In this document: positions 26,984-35,528 of the stretch, in pieces
Numbering within the stretch: position 1 is the stretch's first letter
Layout: the number at the start of each line of letters is the position of its first letter
Assembly: GCF_024330105.1 (NCBI RefSeq)
Contig: NZ_JANDHW010000002.1
Location: 327,046 to 391,045, forward strand
Length of the DNA: 64,000 nucleotides
From: Coprobacter tertius
GTDB taxonomy: Bacteria > Bacteroidota > Bacteroidia > Bacteroidales > Coprobacteraceae
Direction: 5' to 3'
The notes under the pieces: model-generated
What the model was told of the DNA's origin: nothing
Database searches by the model: none
The model's input: the letters and a program-made list of their open reading frames with translations, nothing else
Position numbers and translations under genes: made by a program

Positions 26984-27877
26984 ATGGAAGATCATATAAG
27001 GATAGCCGCAGTACGCAGAGCAGGTGCATACTCACCCAATCATATTGGGAACGATGCCGCCATATTCAGTCAGACGTTGCAATGTTTGCATAATGAAGGA
27101 TATACGATTACCGAATACAGCGAAGAAGAGTTTCAGGTAGCAGATATTGCGGAAGATGTCGTGATAAATATGTGCCGTGAAATGGCTTCTATTTCGAAAC
27201 TCCAACGGCTTGAAAAAGAAGGTAAGATCGTTTTGAATTCCGGTTTCGGGATTGAGAATTGTACCCGTGAAAAAATGACTCGTCTGTTATTGGAAGCTAA
27301 AGTACCTTCACCCGAAAGTATTATAGTATCTACAGATGAGGATGTCCTCCCGTTGCTTCATGCCGAACGATTTGTGAACTGTTGGATCAAACGAGGAGAT
27401 TTTCATGCCATGCATAAAGAAGATGTCAGTTATGTACGTCATCCTGAAGAAGCGATTGAAATATTGCGGGAATATGCATTGCGTGGGATCAGCCGGGCTG
27501 TTATAAATCGTCATCTCGAAGGCGATTTGGTAAAATTTTATGGGATCGCCGATAGCGATTTCTTTTATTGGTTTTACCCGTTTGATATGAATCATAGTAA
27601 ATTCGGCTATGAACAGATTAATGGGAAAGCGGTAGGAATCCCGTTCTCGATCGATGAAATGCAATCGATTTGCCGAAAAGCGTCGGAAGTATTGAATGTA
27701 CAGGTGTACGGAGGTGATTGTATTATATCTCCCGAAGGTGATATATGTATTATCGATTTCAACGATTGGCCGAGTTTTGCTCCTTGTCGGGATATCGCTT
27801 CGATACATATTGCACGCAGCCTCGATTTGGCGATAAAGAAAAAACGGGTACGGCATATGACTGAAGCCAGAAAATGA
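26984..27877 (+). CDS. ATP-grasp-like protein in inositol-lipid cluster
   Basis: The 297-residue protein begins MEDHIRIAAVRRAGAYSPNH. Its layout suggests an ATP-grasp ligase: an N-terminal domain, a central ATP-binding part (VNCWIKRGDFHAMHKEDVSY, GISRAVINRHLEGDLVKFYG) and a C-terminal metal-binding end (VYGGDCIISPEGDICIIDFN, DWPSF), in which D and N take the place of the usual E-x-N. ATP-grasp enzymes activate a carboxylate and join it to an amine, thiol or similar group. The substrate here is unknown. The ATG at 26984 is chosen because the frame's earlier ATG (26933) lies inside the previous gene. The CDP-alcohol transferase gene follows after 4 bases. Confidence 0.75.
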   Translation: MEDHIRIAAVRRAGAYSPNHIGNDAAIFSQTLQCLHNEGYTITEYSEEEFQVADIAEDVVINMCREMASISKLQRLEKEGKIVLNSGFGIENCTREKMTRLLLEAKVPSPESIIVSTDEDVLPLLHAERFVNCWIKRGDFHAMHKEDVSYVRHPEEAIEILREYALRGISRAVINRHLEGDLVKFYGIADSDFFYWFYPFDMNHSKFGYEQINGKAVGIPFSIDEMQSICRKASEVLNVQVYGGDCIISPEGDICIIDFNDWPSFAPCRDIASIHIARSLDLAIKKKRVRHMTEARK

Positions 27878-27881
27878 TTTT

Positions 27882-28799
27882 ATGGAAAACGGGAAAGAGA
27901 AGATAACATTACGTTCGACATTAAAGTCGATGGATACCGAAGAGACGATCGATTTATGGTTTTATCGTCCTATCGGATATGTGTGGGCTTTGTTGTTCAG
28001 GCGTTTGGGTATATCCCCGAATGCGGTTACCATTGCGTCTATTTTTATCGGGATAGCTGCCGGTATTCTGTTCTATTTCGATAACCTCATGTATAATGTG
28101 GCAGGAATGTTATTGCTTATATGGGCGAATTCTTTTGATAGTGCCGACGGCCAGTTGGCCCGTATGACGGGAAAATATTCTCGGTTGGGGCGTATACTCG
28201 ATGGTTTGAGCGGAGACCTTTGGTTTATCACTATTTATATCGCTTTATGTTTGCGATTGATGAATGAAGGATGGAATGTTTCGGTATTTGCGTTAGGGGC
28301 TATAGCCGGATATTTCCATGCACAACAAGCGTCTATGGCCGATTATTATCGCAATTTTCACCTGTTTTTTGTAAAGGGAAAGAGCGGATCGGAATTAGAA
28401 GATATGTCACAACTCGAACAAAATTTCAAAAAGCTAACGTGGAAGAAAGATTTTATGACAAAACTCGTACAATTTTTTTACATCGGTTATACGAGAACTC
28501 AGGAACGTCTTACTCCTAATATGCAGGAATTACGTTCGATCATCAGAAGCAAATACGGTGACAATGTTCCCGAATGGCTGAGGGTACAATTCAGAGCTAA
28601 AAGTTTACCATTGATGAAGTATACCAACATGCTTTCGTTCAATACGCGGGTAATAGCATTATTTATATCGTTGTTTTTGGATGAAGTATGGCTTTATTTC
28701 GTTTTTGAGCTAACGGTATTGAATATTATGTTGATATATATGAGAATGCGTCACGAAAAGATTTGTGACGATTTTGTAAAAAAACTGACCGCTTTATGA
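27882..28799 (+). CDS. CDP-alcohol phosphatidyltransferase, probable PI-phosphate synthase
   Basis: The 305-residue integral membrane protein carries the CDP-alcohol phosphotransferase motif DSADGQLAR, then G-x3-D, within about 85-115. Several hydrophobic helices follow (about 38-55, 60-80, 120-150, 240-290). With the nearby myo-inositol-1-phosphate synthase and HAD phosphatase genes, it best fits a synthase that joins CDP-diacylglycerol and inositol phosphate, as reported for the Bacteroides thetaiotaomicron inositol-lipid cluster. One oddity is that the family's fourth Asp, expected three residues after LD, is Gly (LDGLSGD), with an Asp one position later. It overlaps the HAD gene by 4 bases (ATGA). 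Confidence 0.85.
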   Translation: MENGKEKITLRSTLKSMDTEETIDLWFYRPIGYVWALLFRRLGISPNAVTIASIFIGIAAGILFYFDNLMYNVAGMLLLIWANSFDSADGQLARMTGKYSRLGRILDGLSGDLWFITIYIALCLRLMNEGWNVSVFALGAIAGYFHAQQASMADYYRNFHLFFVKGKSGSELEDMSQLEQNFKKLTWKKDFMTKLVQFFYIGYTRTQERLTPNMQELRSIIRSKYGDNVPEWLRVQFRAKSLPLMKYTNMLSFNTRVIALFISLFLDEVWLYFVFELTVLNIMLIYMRMRHEKICDDFVKKLTAL

Positions 28800-29497
28800 G
28801 GGTGAAAGGTATAATTTTCGATTACGGCGGAACGATCGATAGTGACGGTATACATTGGAGTGAGATTTTGTGGGAAGCTTACTACAAATATAAAATACCT
28901 GTAAGTAAAGAGATTTTTCGGGAAGCGTATGTGTATGCTGAAAGAGCTCTGGCGCATACGGTTTATATACAACCGGAGCATAACTTTTATCACATGTTAA
29001 AGATAAAGGTGGAGATTGAGCTTAAATACCTTGTTGAAAATAAGATTCTCGATATCGATTATTCGAAATATTGTGAAGATATTTCTCGATTCTGTTATGA
29101 TCGTGCTCATATGTCGGTTAAAAAAGCTGAAAATATTATATCTCAATTATATGCAAAATATCCGATGGTACTTGTTTCTAATTTTTATGGAAATATACAA
29201 ACGGTTTTAAATGATTTCGGAATCGGAAAATATTTCGGTAAAATTATTGAATCGGCAGTTGTCGGAGTGAGAAAACCCGATCCGCAGATTTTTCGTCTTG
29301 GCGTGGAGGCTTTGGGTCTAAAGCCGGAGGAAACGGTCGTCGTTGGCGATAGTTATAAGAAAGATATACTTCCCGCAACCTCTATCGGTTGTGCTGCGAT
29401 ATGGTTGAAAGGAAAGGGTTGGACCGATGAAGAGGATAAGATCGCTTATGAACAAACAATTGATACTATTGTTAAATTAAAAGAACTTTTGTTGTAA
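28796..29497 (+). CDS. HAD-superfamily phosphatase
   Basis: The 233-residue protein has HAD motif I FDYGGTIDSDG (residues 8-18), motif II VLVSNFYGN, motif III around VGVRKPDPQIF and motif IV VVGDSYKKDI. A helical cap occupies about 20-95. The usual second Asp of motif I (DxD) is Gly (DYG), as in some HAD-IA members, so catalysis may be altered. Its position overlapping the CDP-alcohol transferase gene suggests it dephosphorylates the phosphatidylinositol phosphate made by that enzyme. A role on free inositol phosphate is also possible. Confidence 0.82.
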   Translation: MRVKGIIFDYGGTIDSDGIHWSEILWEAYYKYKIPVSKEIFREAYVYAERALAHTVYIQPEHNFYHMLKIKVEIELKYLVENKILDIDYSKYCEDISRFCYDRAHMSVKKAENIISQLYAKYPMVLVSNFYGNIQTVLNDFGIGKYFGKIIESAVVGVRKPDPQIFRLGVEALGLKPEETVVVGDSYKKDILPATSIGCAAIWLKGKGWTDEEDKIAYEQTIDTIVKLKELLL

Positions 29498-29590
29498 TAA
29501 ATGGCAATGGGAATAGAGGATATATAAAGGCTTAAATGTTCTTTATCACTTTAAAAATGGCTGAAAGTTCGTATTTAAAAGTAAATAAAG

Positions 29591-29598
29591 TAACTTTG
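29591..29598 (+). promoter_or_regulatory. -7 promoter box for the inositol phosphate synthase gene
   Basis: TAACTTTG matches TAnnTTTG within the 224-base gap after the HAD gene. It implies that the synthase gene has its own promoter with a leader of about 115 bases. Confidence 0.5.
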
Positions 29599-29721
29599 TA
29601 AATAATTGTTGTGAAAACCTTTTTGGGATAAGAAAAAACAATATATATTTAACTAAAATTTGATGGAAATCATCATTCAACATTTTATTCAACTTGAAAA
29701 GTTGTATTAAATAAAAAGATT

Positions 29722-31023
29722 ATGGAAAAAATTAATGAGGAAAAAGCTGAGGGTAAATTAGGCGTACTTTGTGTAGGTTTAGGAGCTGTGACTTCAACTT
29801 TTATGACAGGGGTTTTAATGGCTCGAAAGGGGTTGGCAAAACCAGTCGGATCTATGACTCAATACGATAAAATTCGTGTAGGTAAAGGAGCTGATAAACA
29901 GTATAAGCATTATGGAGAAATCGTATCGTTAGCCAAACTTGATGATATCGTATTCGGAGCTTGGGATGTTTATCCGGCAAATGCATATGAATCGGCGATC
30001 AATTGTGAGGTATTAAAAGAAAAAGATATCGAACCCGTAAAAGACGAATTGGAAAAGATTGTTCCCATGAAGGCTGCTTTTGATCATAATTATGCCAAAC
30101 GTCTCGATGGCGACAATGTAAAGAAATGCAAAGATCGCTGGGATATGACCGAGCAGTTGAGAGAAGATATCCGTAAATTCAAAGCTGAAAATAATTGCAA
30201 TCGTATTGTCGTTATCTGGGCTGCTTCTACCGAAATATACGTACCGGTTTATGAGCCGGTTCACGGTAGTCTTGCAGCTTTGGAACAAGCGATGAAAAAC
30301 GATGATAAGGAACATATCGCTCCTTCGATGTGTTATGCTTATGCTGCATTAGCCGAAGGCGCACCTTTTATTATGGGGGCACCTAATACAACCGTAGATA
30401 TTCCCGCTATGTGGGAAATGGCTGAAAAAACCAAAATGCCTATTGCCGGAAAAGATTTCAAGACCGGTCAGACATTGGTTAAATCGGGATTTGCACCGAT
30501 CATCGGTACACGTTGTCTCGGCCTTTCGGGATGGTTTTCGACCAATATACTCGGTAATCGCGATGGCTTGGTATTGGATGAGCCGGCAAACTTCCGTACC
30601 AAAGAAGTTAGTAAATTGTCTACATTAGAGTCGATACTCGTACCCGAAGAACAGCCCGATCTCTATACCGATTATTATCATAAAGTGCGTATCAATTATT
30701 ATCCTCCCCGTAACGATAATAAGGAAGGCTGGGATAATATCGATATTTTCGGTTGGATGGGATATCCTATGCAAATAAAGATAAATTTCCTTTGCAGGGA
30801 TTCAATTTTGGCAGCTCCTCTTTTGCTCGACCTCGTATTATTGAGCGATTTGGCTGCACGTGCAGGACGTTATGGTATACAACGGTTCTTGAGTTTCTTC
30901 TTGAAGAGTCCAATGCATACTGAAAACGAAATTCCTGTAAATCATCTTTTCCAACAATATGTTATGCTGAAGAATGCCATTCGTGAAATGGGCGGATATG
31001 AAGCCGATGAAGAGATCGATTGA
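29722..31023 (+). CDS. Myo-inositol-1-phosphate synthase
   Basis: The 433-residue NAD-dependent enzyme converts glucose 6-phosphate to 1L-myo-inositol 1-phosphate, the first committed step of inositol synthesis. The Rossmann loop reads VGLGAVTSTFMTG, followed by the family's WAASTEIYVPVYEP and GAPNTTVDIP, the conserved GKDFKTGQTLVKS and the FGWMGYPMQIKINFLCRDS segment. It belongs to the shorter prokaryotic-type synthases. It follows four genes that form a plausible route from inositol phosphate to inositol lipid and is the strongest evidence for that assignment. A terminator follows at 31055-31092. Confidence 0.93.
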   Translation: MEKINEEKAEGKLGVLCVGLGAVTSTFMTGVLMARKGLAKPVGSMTQYDKIRVGKGADKQYKHYGEIVSLAKLDDIVFGAWDVYPANAYESAINCEVLKEKDIEPVKDELEKIVPMKAAFDHNYAKRLDGDNVKKCKDRWDMTEQLREDIRKFKAENNCNRIVVIWAASTEIYVPVYEPVHGSLAALEQAMKNDDKEHIAPSMCYAYAALAEGAPFIMGAPNTTVDIPAMWEMAEKTKMPIAGKDFKTGQTLVKSGFAPIIGTRCLGLSGWFSTNILGNRDGLVLDEPANFRTKEVSKLSTLESILVPEEQPDLYTDYYHKVRINYYPPRNDNKEGWDNIDIFGWMGYPMQIKINFLCRDSILAAPLLLDLVLLSDLAARAGRYGIQRFLSFFLKSPMHTENEIPVNHLFQQYVMLKNAIREMGGYEADEEID

Positions 31024-31054
31024 TTTATAATTCATATATTTTATTATAAATAGG

Positions 31055-31092
31055 AAAGGTCGGGAAATAAATGTAATTTCTCGGCCTTTTTC
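31055..31092 (+). terminator. Terminator of the inositol phosphate synthase gene
   Basis: Arms AAAGGTCGGGAAAT and ATTTCTCGGCCTTT pair with G-U tolerances around a 7-base loop and are followed by TTC. It lies 32 bases after the stop codon. Confidence 0.75.
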
Positions 31093-31154
31093 ATATTCTC
31101 TGTATGGTATGTGTAAAACTCGTTTAGGGATAAGGAAAATCTCACGATTAATAT

Positions 31155-31162
31155 TATCTTTG
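31155..31162 (+). promoter_or_regulatory. -7 promoter box for the saccharopine dehydrogenase-family gene
   Basis: TATCTTTG matches TAnnTTTG, 79 bases before the start codon. No -33 box with good spacing was found. Confidence 0.5.
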
Positions 31163-31241
31163 TATGTCGTATGATAGGGTTACCTTTAATTTTTAAATGA
31201 GGTAATTCCATTGAACTAATTAAAAAACCTGTATATAAGAA

Positions 31242-32438
31242 ATGGGAAAAGTTTTAATTATCGGTGCAGGTGGCGTTGGTACCGTGGTGGTCAACAAAGT
31301 CGCTCAAAATCCCGATATTTTTACAGAGGTCGTTCTGGCCAGTCGTACAAAATCGAAATGTGACGCAATTGTTGAAGCGATCGGAGACAAACGTATTAAG
31401 ACCGCTCAGGTAGATGCCGACAATGTTGATGAACTGGTAAAACTGTTCAACGAGCATAAACCGGATATTGTAATCAATGTGGCTTTACCTTATCAGGACC
31501 TGACGATTATGGATGCTTGTTTGGCCTGTGGTGTGAATTATCTCGATACTGCTAATTATGAACCGGTCGATGAAGCAAAGTTCGAATATAAGTGGCAATG
31601 GGCTTATCAGGATCGTTTTCGTGAAGCTGGACTTACGGCCATCCTCGGATGCGGTTTCGATCCGGGAGTTTCGGGAATATATACGGCATATGCGGCAAAA
31701 CATCACTTCAAAGAAATGCAGTATCTCGACATTGTCGACTGTAATGCCGGTGATCACGGAAAAGCTTTTGCCACTAATTTCAATCCCGAAATAAATATTC
31801 GGGAAGTAACGCAGAAAGGCAAGTATTTTGAAAATGGAAAGTGGATTTATACCGAACCGCACGAAATACATAAACCGTTGACTTATCCCAATATCGGGGC
31901 TAAGGAGTCGTATCTTATTTATCATGAAGAGCTCGAATCTTTGGTTAAAAATTTCCCGACTCTTAAACGGGCCCGCTTCTGGATGACTTTCGGTCAGGAG
32001 TATCTTACTCATCTTCGTGTAATACAAAATATCGGTATGGCACGTATCGATCCGATTATATATAACGGAGTGGAGATTGTTCCTATTCAGTTCTTGAAAG
32101 CAGTATTGCCGGATCCCGGAGAGCTGGGACAAAATTATACCGGAGAAACGTCTATCGGATGCCGTATTCGGGGTATTGGGAAAGATGGGAAAGAACTTAC
32201 GTATTATATATATAATAATTGCAGTCATCATGAGGCTTTTCTCGAAACAGGTGCGCAAGGAGTAAGTTATACGACCGGTGTGCCGGCTATGATCGGAGCG
32301 ATGATGTTCTTGAAAGGACTTTGGAAGAAACCGGGAGTCTTCAATGTCGAGGAATTCGATCCCGACCCCTTTATGGAGCAACTCAATAAGCAGGGGCTTC
32401 CGTGGCATGAGGTATTTAATCAAGATCTCGAATTGTAA
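31242..32438 (+). CDS. Carboxynorspermidine dehydrogenase-like protein
   Basis: The 398-residue protein belongs to the saccharopine dehydrogenase superfamily. It has a Rossmann loop VLIIGAGGVGTVV at residues 4-16, then LASRTKSKCDAI (cofactor) and NYLDTANYEP. The length and the segment GAQGVSYTTGVPAMIGAMMF fit carboxyspermidine/carboxynorspermidine dehydrogenase. That enzyme condenses aspartate semialdehyde with putrescine or diaminopropane in the alternative spermidine route of gut Bacteroidales. The decarboxylase of that pathway is not in this window. Saccharopine dehydrogenase proper is less likely. A terminator follows at 32458-32484. Confidence 0.85.
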   Translation: MGKVLIIGAGGVGTVVVNKVAQNPDIFTEVVLASRTKSKCDAIVEAIGDKRIKTAQVDADNVDELVKLFNEHKPDIVINVALPYQDLTIMDACLACGVNYLDTANYEPVDEAKFEYKWQWAYQDRFREAGLTAILGCGFDPGVSGIYTAYAAKHHFKEMQYLDIVDCNAGDHGKAFATNFNPEINIREVTQKGKYFENGKWIYTEPHEIHKPLTYPNIGAKESYLIYHEELESLVKNFPTLKRARFWMTFGQEYLTHLRVIQNIGMARIDPIIYNGVEIVPIQFLKAVLPDPGELGQNYTGETSIGCRIRGIGKDGKELTYYIYNNCSHHEAFLETGAQGVSYTTGVPAMIGAMMFLKGLWKKPGVFNVEEFDPDPFMEQLNKQGLPWHEVFNQDLEL

Positions 32439-32457
32439 TAAGAAATTTTTCGAAAAA

Positions 32458-32484
32458 ATACCCCGACTCACTGAGCCGGGGTAT
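32458..32484 (+). terminator. Terminator after the carboxynorspermidine dehydrogenase gene
   Basis: Arms ATACCCCGACTCA and TGAGCCGGGGTAT pair over 13 positions with one mismatch, and a T-rich stretch follows (32487-32497). It lies 20 bases past the stop. Confidence 0.85.
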
Positions 32485-32527
32485 CTTCATTTTTTTGTGG
32501 TTGATGATTTTGTCATAGCGGTTGATA

Positions 32528-33541
32528 ATGGGAAATATATATTCTCTTTTTAAAGTAGCTTCTTGTATAAAGAGTCAGCGGTTGAAATTGGCAGGAATAG
32601 CGGCATTGCATTTTATGGGAAAGCGATATATCGGGGTTTTTCTCGATCCGGTATTAGCTTGTAACTTTCGTTGTCGAATGTGCTATTTTAGTGATGAAAA
32701 GAAACGCAGAGAGATGCATGGAATCATGTTGCATGAAGATATCGAGGCTGTTGCCCGTTCACTTTTTCACAGGGCATTGAAGTTGCAGATCGGTTGCGGG
32801 GCAGAACCTACATTGTTTAAAGACCTGCCTTTTATCGTTTCCTTAGGGAAAAAATACAGAATACCTTATATCTCGCTGACAACTAACGGAAATCTCTTGA
32901 ACCGGGATTCGTTAATGGCTCTTGCTTCGGCCGGTCTCGACGAAATAACACTTTCGGTTCATGGGGTAAAACGGGAAACTTACGAGTATTTAATGGTGAA
33001 CGGCGATTATGATAAGTTTGTGTCTGTACTCGATAATGTTAAAGATGTGAAAGTGCTATACCCTCGCTTTAAATTACGTATCAATTATACGATGAATGAC
33101 GATAATATAAAAGAATTACCGTTATTATTCGAAACTTTCCCAAATCTGCCTGTCGATATATTGCAGTTGAGGCCGATACAAAAGATAGGAGAGACCGATT
33201 ATGATAATTTTTCCCTGAACAAGATCGTGGATAATTATGATGGCATTATTACTCCCTTGCTTCGGGAATGCCGTCAGCGTAATATTGTATGTCTTGCGCC
33301 TTCTCCCCGAAATTTGCTTATATTAGAAGATAATAATACTGGCGAGATGATTTCAGAAGCTACCTACTGTTATGTGTCTCCTCATATATGTTGGCATTCA
33401 GATTATGATTATCGTAACATGACCTTTGAAAATTATTCTCGTAAGGCCCACATCGGCAAGTCTTTATTGAAGAAAGTTTTTTTACCTCGCCGTAAAAAAA
33501 AGGTTCAGGTAACTCGTAAAATAAATTATATAATAAAATGA
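32528..33541 (+). CDS. Radical SAM protein of unknown function
   Basis: The 337-residue protein has the radical SAM motif CNFRCRMC at about residues 44-51, followed by a GCGAEPTLF segment (SAM binding) and the partial TIM barrel pattern (ISLTTNGNLLNRDSL, EITLSVHGVKRETYE). Cys residues near the C-terminus (ATYCYVSPHICWHSD) could hold an auxiliary cluster, as in SPASM/Twitch proteins. It resembles radical SAM peptide- or cofactor-maturation enzymes, but no precursor peptide gene was found nearby. Two in-frame ATGs (32522 and 32528) are possible starts. A lysine-rich tail (RRKKKVQVTRK) ends the protein. Confidence 0.8.
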   Translation: MGNIYSLFKVASCIKSQRLKLAGIAALHFMGKRYIGVFLDPVLACNFRCRMCYFSDEKKRREMHGIMLHEDIEAVARSLFHRALKLQIGCGAEPTLFKDLPFIVSLGKKYRIPYISLTTNGNLLNRDSLMALASAGLDEITLSVHGVKRETYEYLMVNGDYDKFVSVLDNVKDVKVLYPRFKLRINYTMNDDNIKELPLLFETFPNLPVDILQLRPIQKIGETDYDNFSLNKIVDNYDGIITPLLRECRQRNIVCLAPSPRNLLILEDNNTGEMISEATYCYVSPHICWHSDYDYRNMTFENYSRKAHIGKSLLKKVFLPRRKKKVQVTRKINYIIK

Positions 33542-33661
33542 AAAAACAAAGATATGCTTCTTTATGGCATATCTTTTGATTTCCTTTGTACACAAGAATA
33601 GGAGATACGACGGATTAATAAAATGACAGAGAATACTGGAAATTAATAATTTGTGGTTGTC

Positions 33662-33694
33662 TGTTGTGGTCTCTGCTTTTATTTATTATCTTTG
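33662..33694 (+). promoter_or_regulatory. Promoter of the bcp-recA unit
   Basis: TGTTG (33662-33666, weak -33) and TATCTTTG (33687-33694, perfect -7 box) are 20 bases apart. The leader to the Bcp start is short (23 bases). Confidence 0.55.
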
Positions 33695-33717
33695 AAAAAA
33701 AGAAAATATATAGGAAT

Positions 33718-34170
33718 ATGGCATTGAAGATAGGAGATAAAATACCGGATATTTTAGGTATTAACCAGGACGGAAAAGAGTTAAAAGCCAGTGATTTTAC
33801 CGGTCGTAAAATAGCTCTTTATTTTTATCCTAAAGACAATACTCCCGGTTGCACGGCAGAAGCATGTAGCTTGAGAGACGGGTATGAAAACCTTAGGTCT
33901 GCAGGTTATGAAGTAATAGGGGTAAGTAAAGACAGTGTGGCTTCGCACCGTAAATTTGCCGATAAAGAATCTTTACCGTTCGATCTTGTAGCCGATACCG
34001 ATACGTCGCTGAACCAAATATTCGGTGTATGGGCTTTAAAAAAGATGGCGGGTCGGGAATATATGGGTACTGTACGTACGACATTTCTGATCGATGAAAA
34101 CGGTGTAATACAGAATATTATTACCAAAGTCGATACTAAAGATCATGCAAAACAAATCTTGAATTTATAA
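33718..34170 (+). CDS. bcp: Thioredoxin-dependent thiol peroxidase
   Basis: The 150-residue peroxiredoxin (Bcp/PrxQ type) reduces hydrogen and organic peroxides using thioredoxin. The active site reads [20 protein letters not shown], where the peroxidatic Cys is the first and the resolving Cys follows five residues later, the PrxQ arrangement. The ATG at 33718 follows the promoter directly; an in-frame ATG at 33664 lies upstream of it. recA begins 14 bases downstream, suggesting co-transcription of an oxidative-stress enzyme with the recombination protein. Confidence 0.95.
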   Translation: MALKIGDKIPDILGINQDGKELKASDFTGRKIALYFYPKDNTPGCTAEACSLRDGYENLRSAGYEVIGVSKDSVASHRKFADKESLPFDLVADTDTSLNQIFGVWALKKMAGREYMGTVRTTFLIDENGVIQNIITKVDTKDHAKQILNL

Positions 34171-34184
34171 ATAAAACAAATTAT

Positions 34185-35228
34185 ATGGCGGAAAAAGAAG
34201 CAGAAAATAAAATTGAAAAAGGGGGTAAAATTGCTGTGCCGAGTGAGAAATTAAAGGCTTTACAAGCAGCAATGGACAAAATAGAGAAGAATTACGGTAA
34301 GGGTGCCATTATGAAAATGGGAGACGATCATGTTGAGGAAGTGGCCGTAATCTCTACCGGATCTATTGGTCTTAATGCAGCTTTGGGAGTCGGTGGTTTG
34401 CCCCGCGGACGTGTTATCGAAATATACGGACCGGAATCTTCCGGTAAAACGACTTTAGCAATACATGCTATAGCCGAAGCACAAAAAGCCGGTGGTATTG
34501 CAGCTATTATCGATGCTGAACATGCTTTCGATCGTTTTTATGCCGAAAAATTAGGAGTAGACGTAGAAAATCTTTGGATCTCTCAACCCGATAGTGGAGA
34601 ACAGGCTCTTGAAATTGCCGAGCAACTTATACGTTCATCGGCTGTAGATATCGTTGTAATCGATTCTGTGGCCGCTCTTACTCCAAAGGCAGAGCTGGAA
34701 GGTGAAATGGGGGATTCGAAAATGGGATTACAGGCTCGTCTCATGTCTCAGGCTTTACGTAAATTGACGGCAACGATTAACAAGACGAATACGACTTGTA
34801 TATTTATAAATCAGTTGCGGGATAAATTGGGTGTAATGTTTGGGAATCCCGAAACAACAACCGGTGGAAATGCTTTGAAGTTTTATGCTTCGGTACGTCT
34901 CGATATACGCAGAATCAGCCAAATAAAAGACGGTGACGAGGTAATCGGTAACCAGACGCGGGTGAAAGTAGTTAAAAATAAAGTAGCACCACCTTTCCGT
35001 AAAGCCGAGTTTGATATAATGTTCGGTGAAGGAATTTCTAAATCTGGGGAAATAATCGATTTAGGAGTCGAGAAAGGCATTATAAAGAAAAGCGGTTCGT
35101 GGTTTAGTTATGGCGAAACAAAACTGGGTCAAGGTCGGGATGCAGCAAAGAAATGTATTCTCGATAATCCTGAGTTGGCCGACGAACTGGAAGGCCTGAT
35201 AATGGAAGCGTTGAAGCCTGTAAAATAA
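34185..35228 (+). CDS. recA: DNA recombination/repair protein RecA
   Basis: The 347-residue RecA has Walker [14 protein letters not shown], Walker [16 protein letters not shown], loop 1 [20 protein letters not shown] and loop 2 around [19 protein letters not shown], the full set for homologous pairing and LexA-type self-cleavage promotion. The N-terminus carries a Lys/Glu-rich extension (about 20 residues) before the conserved [19 protein letters not shown]. It follows bcp by 14 bases and ends at the terminator at 35305-35330. Confidence 0.98.
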   Translation: MAEKEAENKIEKGGKIAVPSEKLKALQAAMDKIEKNYGKGAIMKMGDDHVEEVAVISTGSIGLNAALGVGGLPRGRVIEIYGPESSGKTTLAIHAIAEAQKAGGIAAIIDAEHAFDRFYAEKLGVDVENLWISQPDSGEQALEIAEQLIRSSAVDIVVIDSVAALTPKAELEGEMGDSKMGLQARLMSQALRKLTATINKTNTTCIFINQLRDKLGVMFGNPETTTGGNALKFYASVRLDIRRISQIKDGDEVIGNQTRVKVVKNKVAPPFRKAEFDIMFGEGISKSGEIIDLGVEKGIIKKSGSWFSYGETKLGQGRDAAKKCILDNPELADELEGLIMEALKPVK

Positions 35229-35304
35229 AGAATTCTTTTGCTTTTATTCTGTGTGGTTGACGACAGGCGATGCCTTGCATAGATAAGAGTGAAGGGTTGA
35301 TGTG

Positions 35305-35330
35305 TCCCCCGGTATTTATATTCCGGGGGA
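35305..35330 (+). terminator. Terminator after recA
   Basis: Arms TCCCCCGG (35305-35312) and CCGGGGGA (35323-35330) enclose a 10-base loop, followed by TTTTTAA. It lies 76 bases after the recA stop. Confidence 0.85.
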
Positions 35331-35354
35331 TTTTTAATAGTCCTCGTCGTTAGT

Positions 35355-35528
35355 TCATATGGCACTTGCGTGGGTAAACTCCTGAAAACTGAATATACCC
35401 AGAATTAGTATGCCGATAATAATTACTGTAAAGAAAATAATTCCTAATACATTTTCGAGCTTTTCGTTTTCACGGTTAATAAAACCGGCTTCGTTCGTTC
35501 TGAAAACCCATTTTTTTAAATCCTTCAT
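35355..35528 (-). CDS. Small single-pass membrane protein (57 residues)
   Basis: A 58-codon frame on the minus strand begins with ATG at 35528 and encodes MKDLKKWVFRTNEAG, then FINRENEKLENVLGIIFF, and one transmembrane helix (about residues 29-46, GIIFFTVIIIGILILGIF), followed by a short tail. The amphipathic basic N-terminus and single helix give it a protein-like composition. It is preceded on its strand by a -7 box (TATATTTG, 35653-35660). Its stop lies opposite the recA terminator. I do not recognise a family, and conservation in other Bacteroidales would be the test. Confidence 0.6.
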   Translation of the reverse strand: MKDLKKWVFRTNEAGFINRENEKLENVLGIIFFTVIIIGILILGIFSFQEFTHASAI

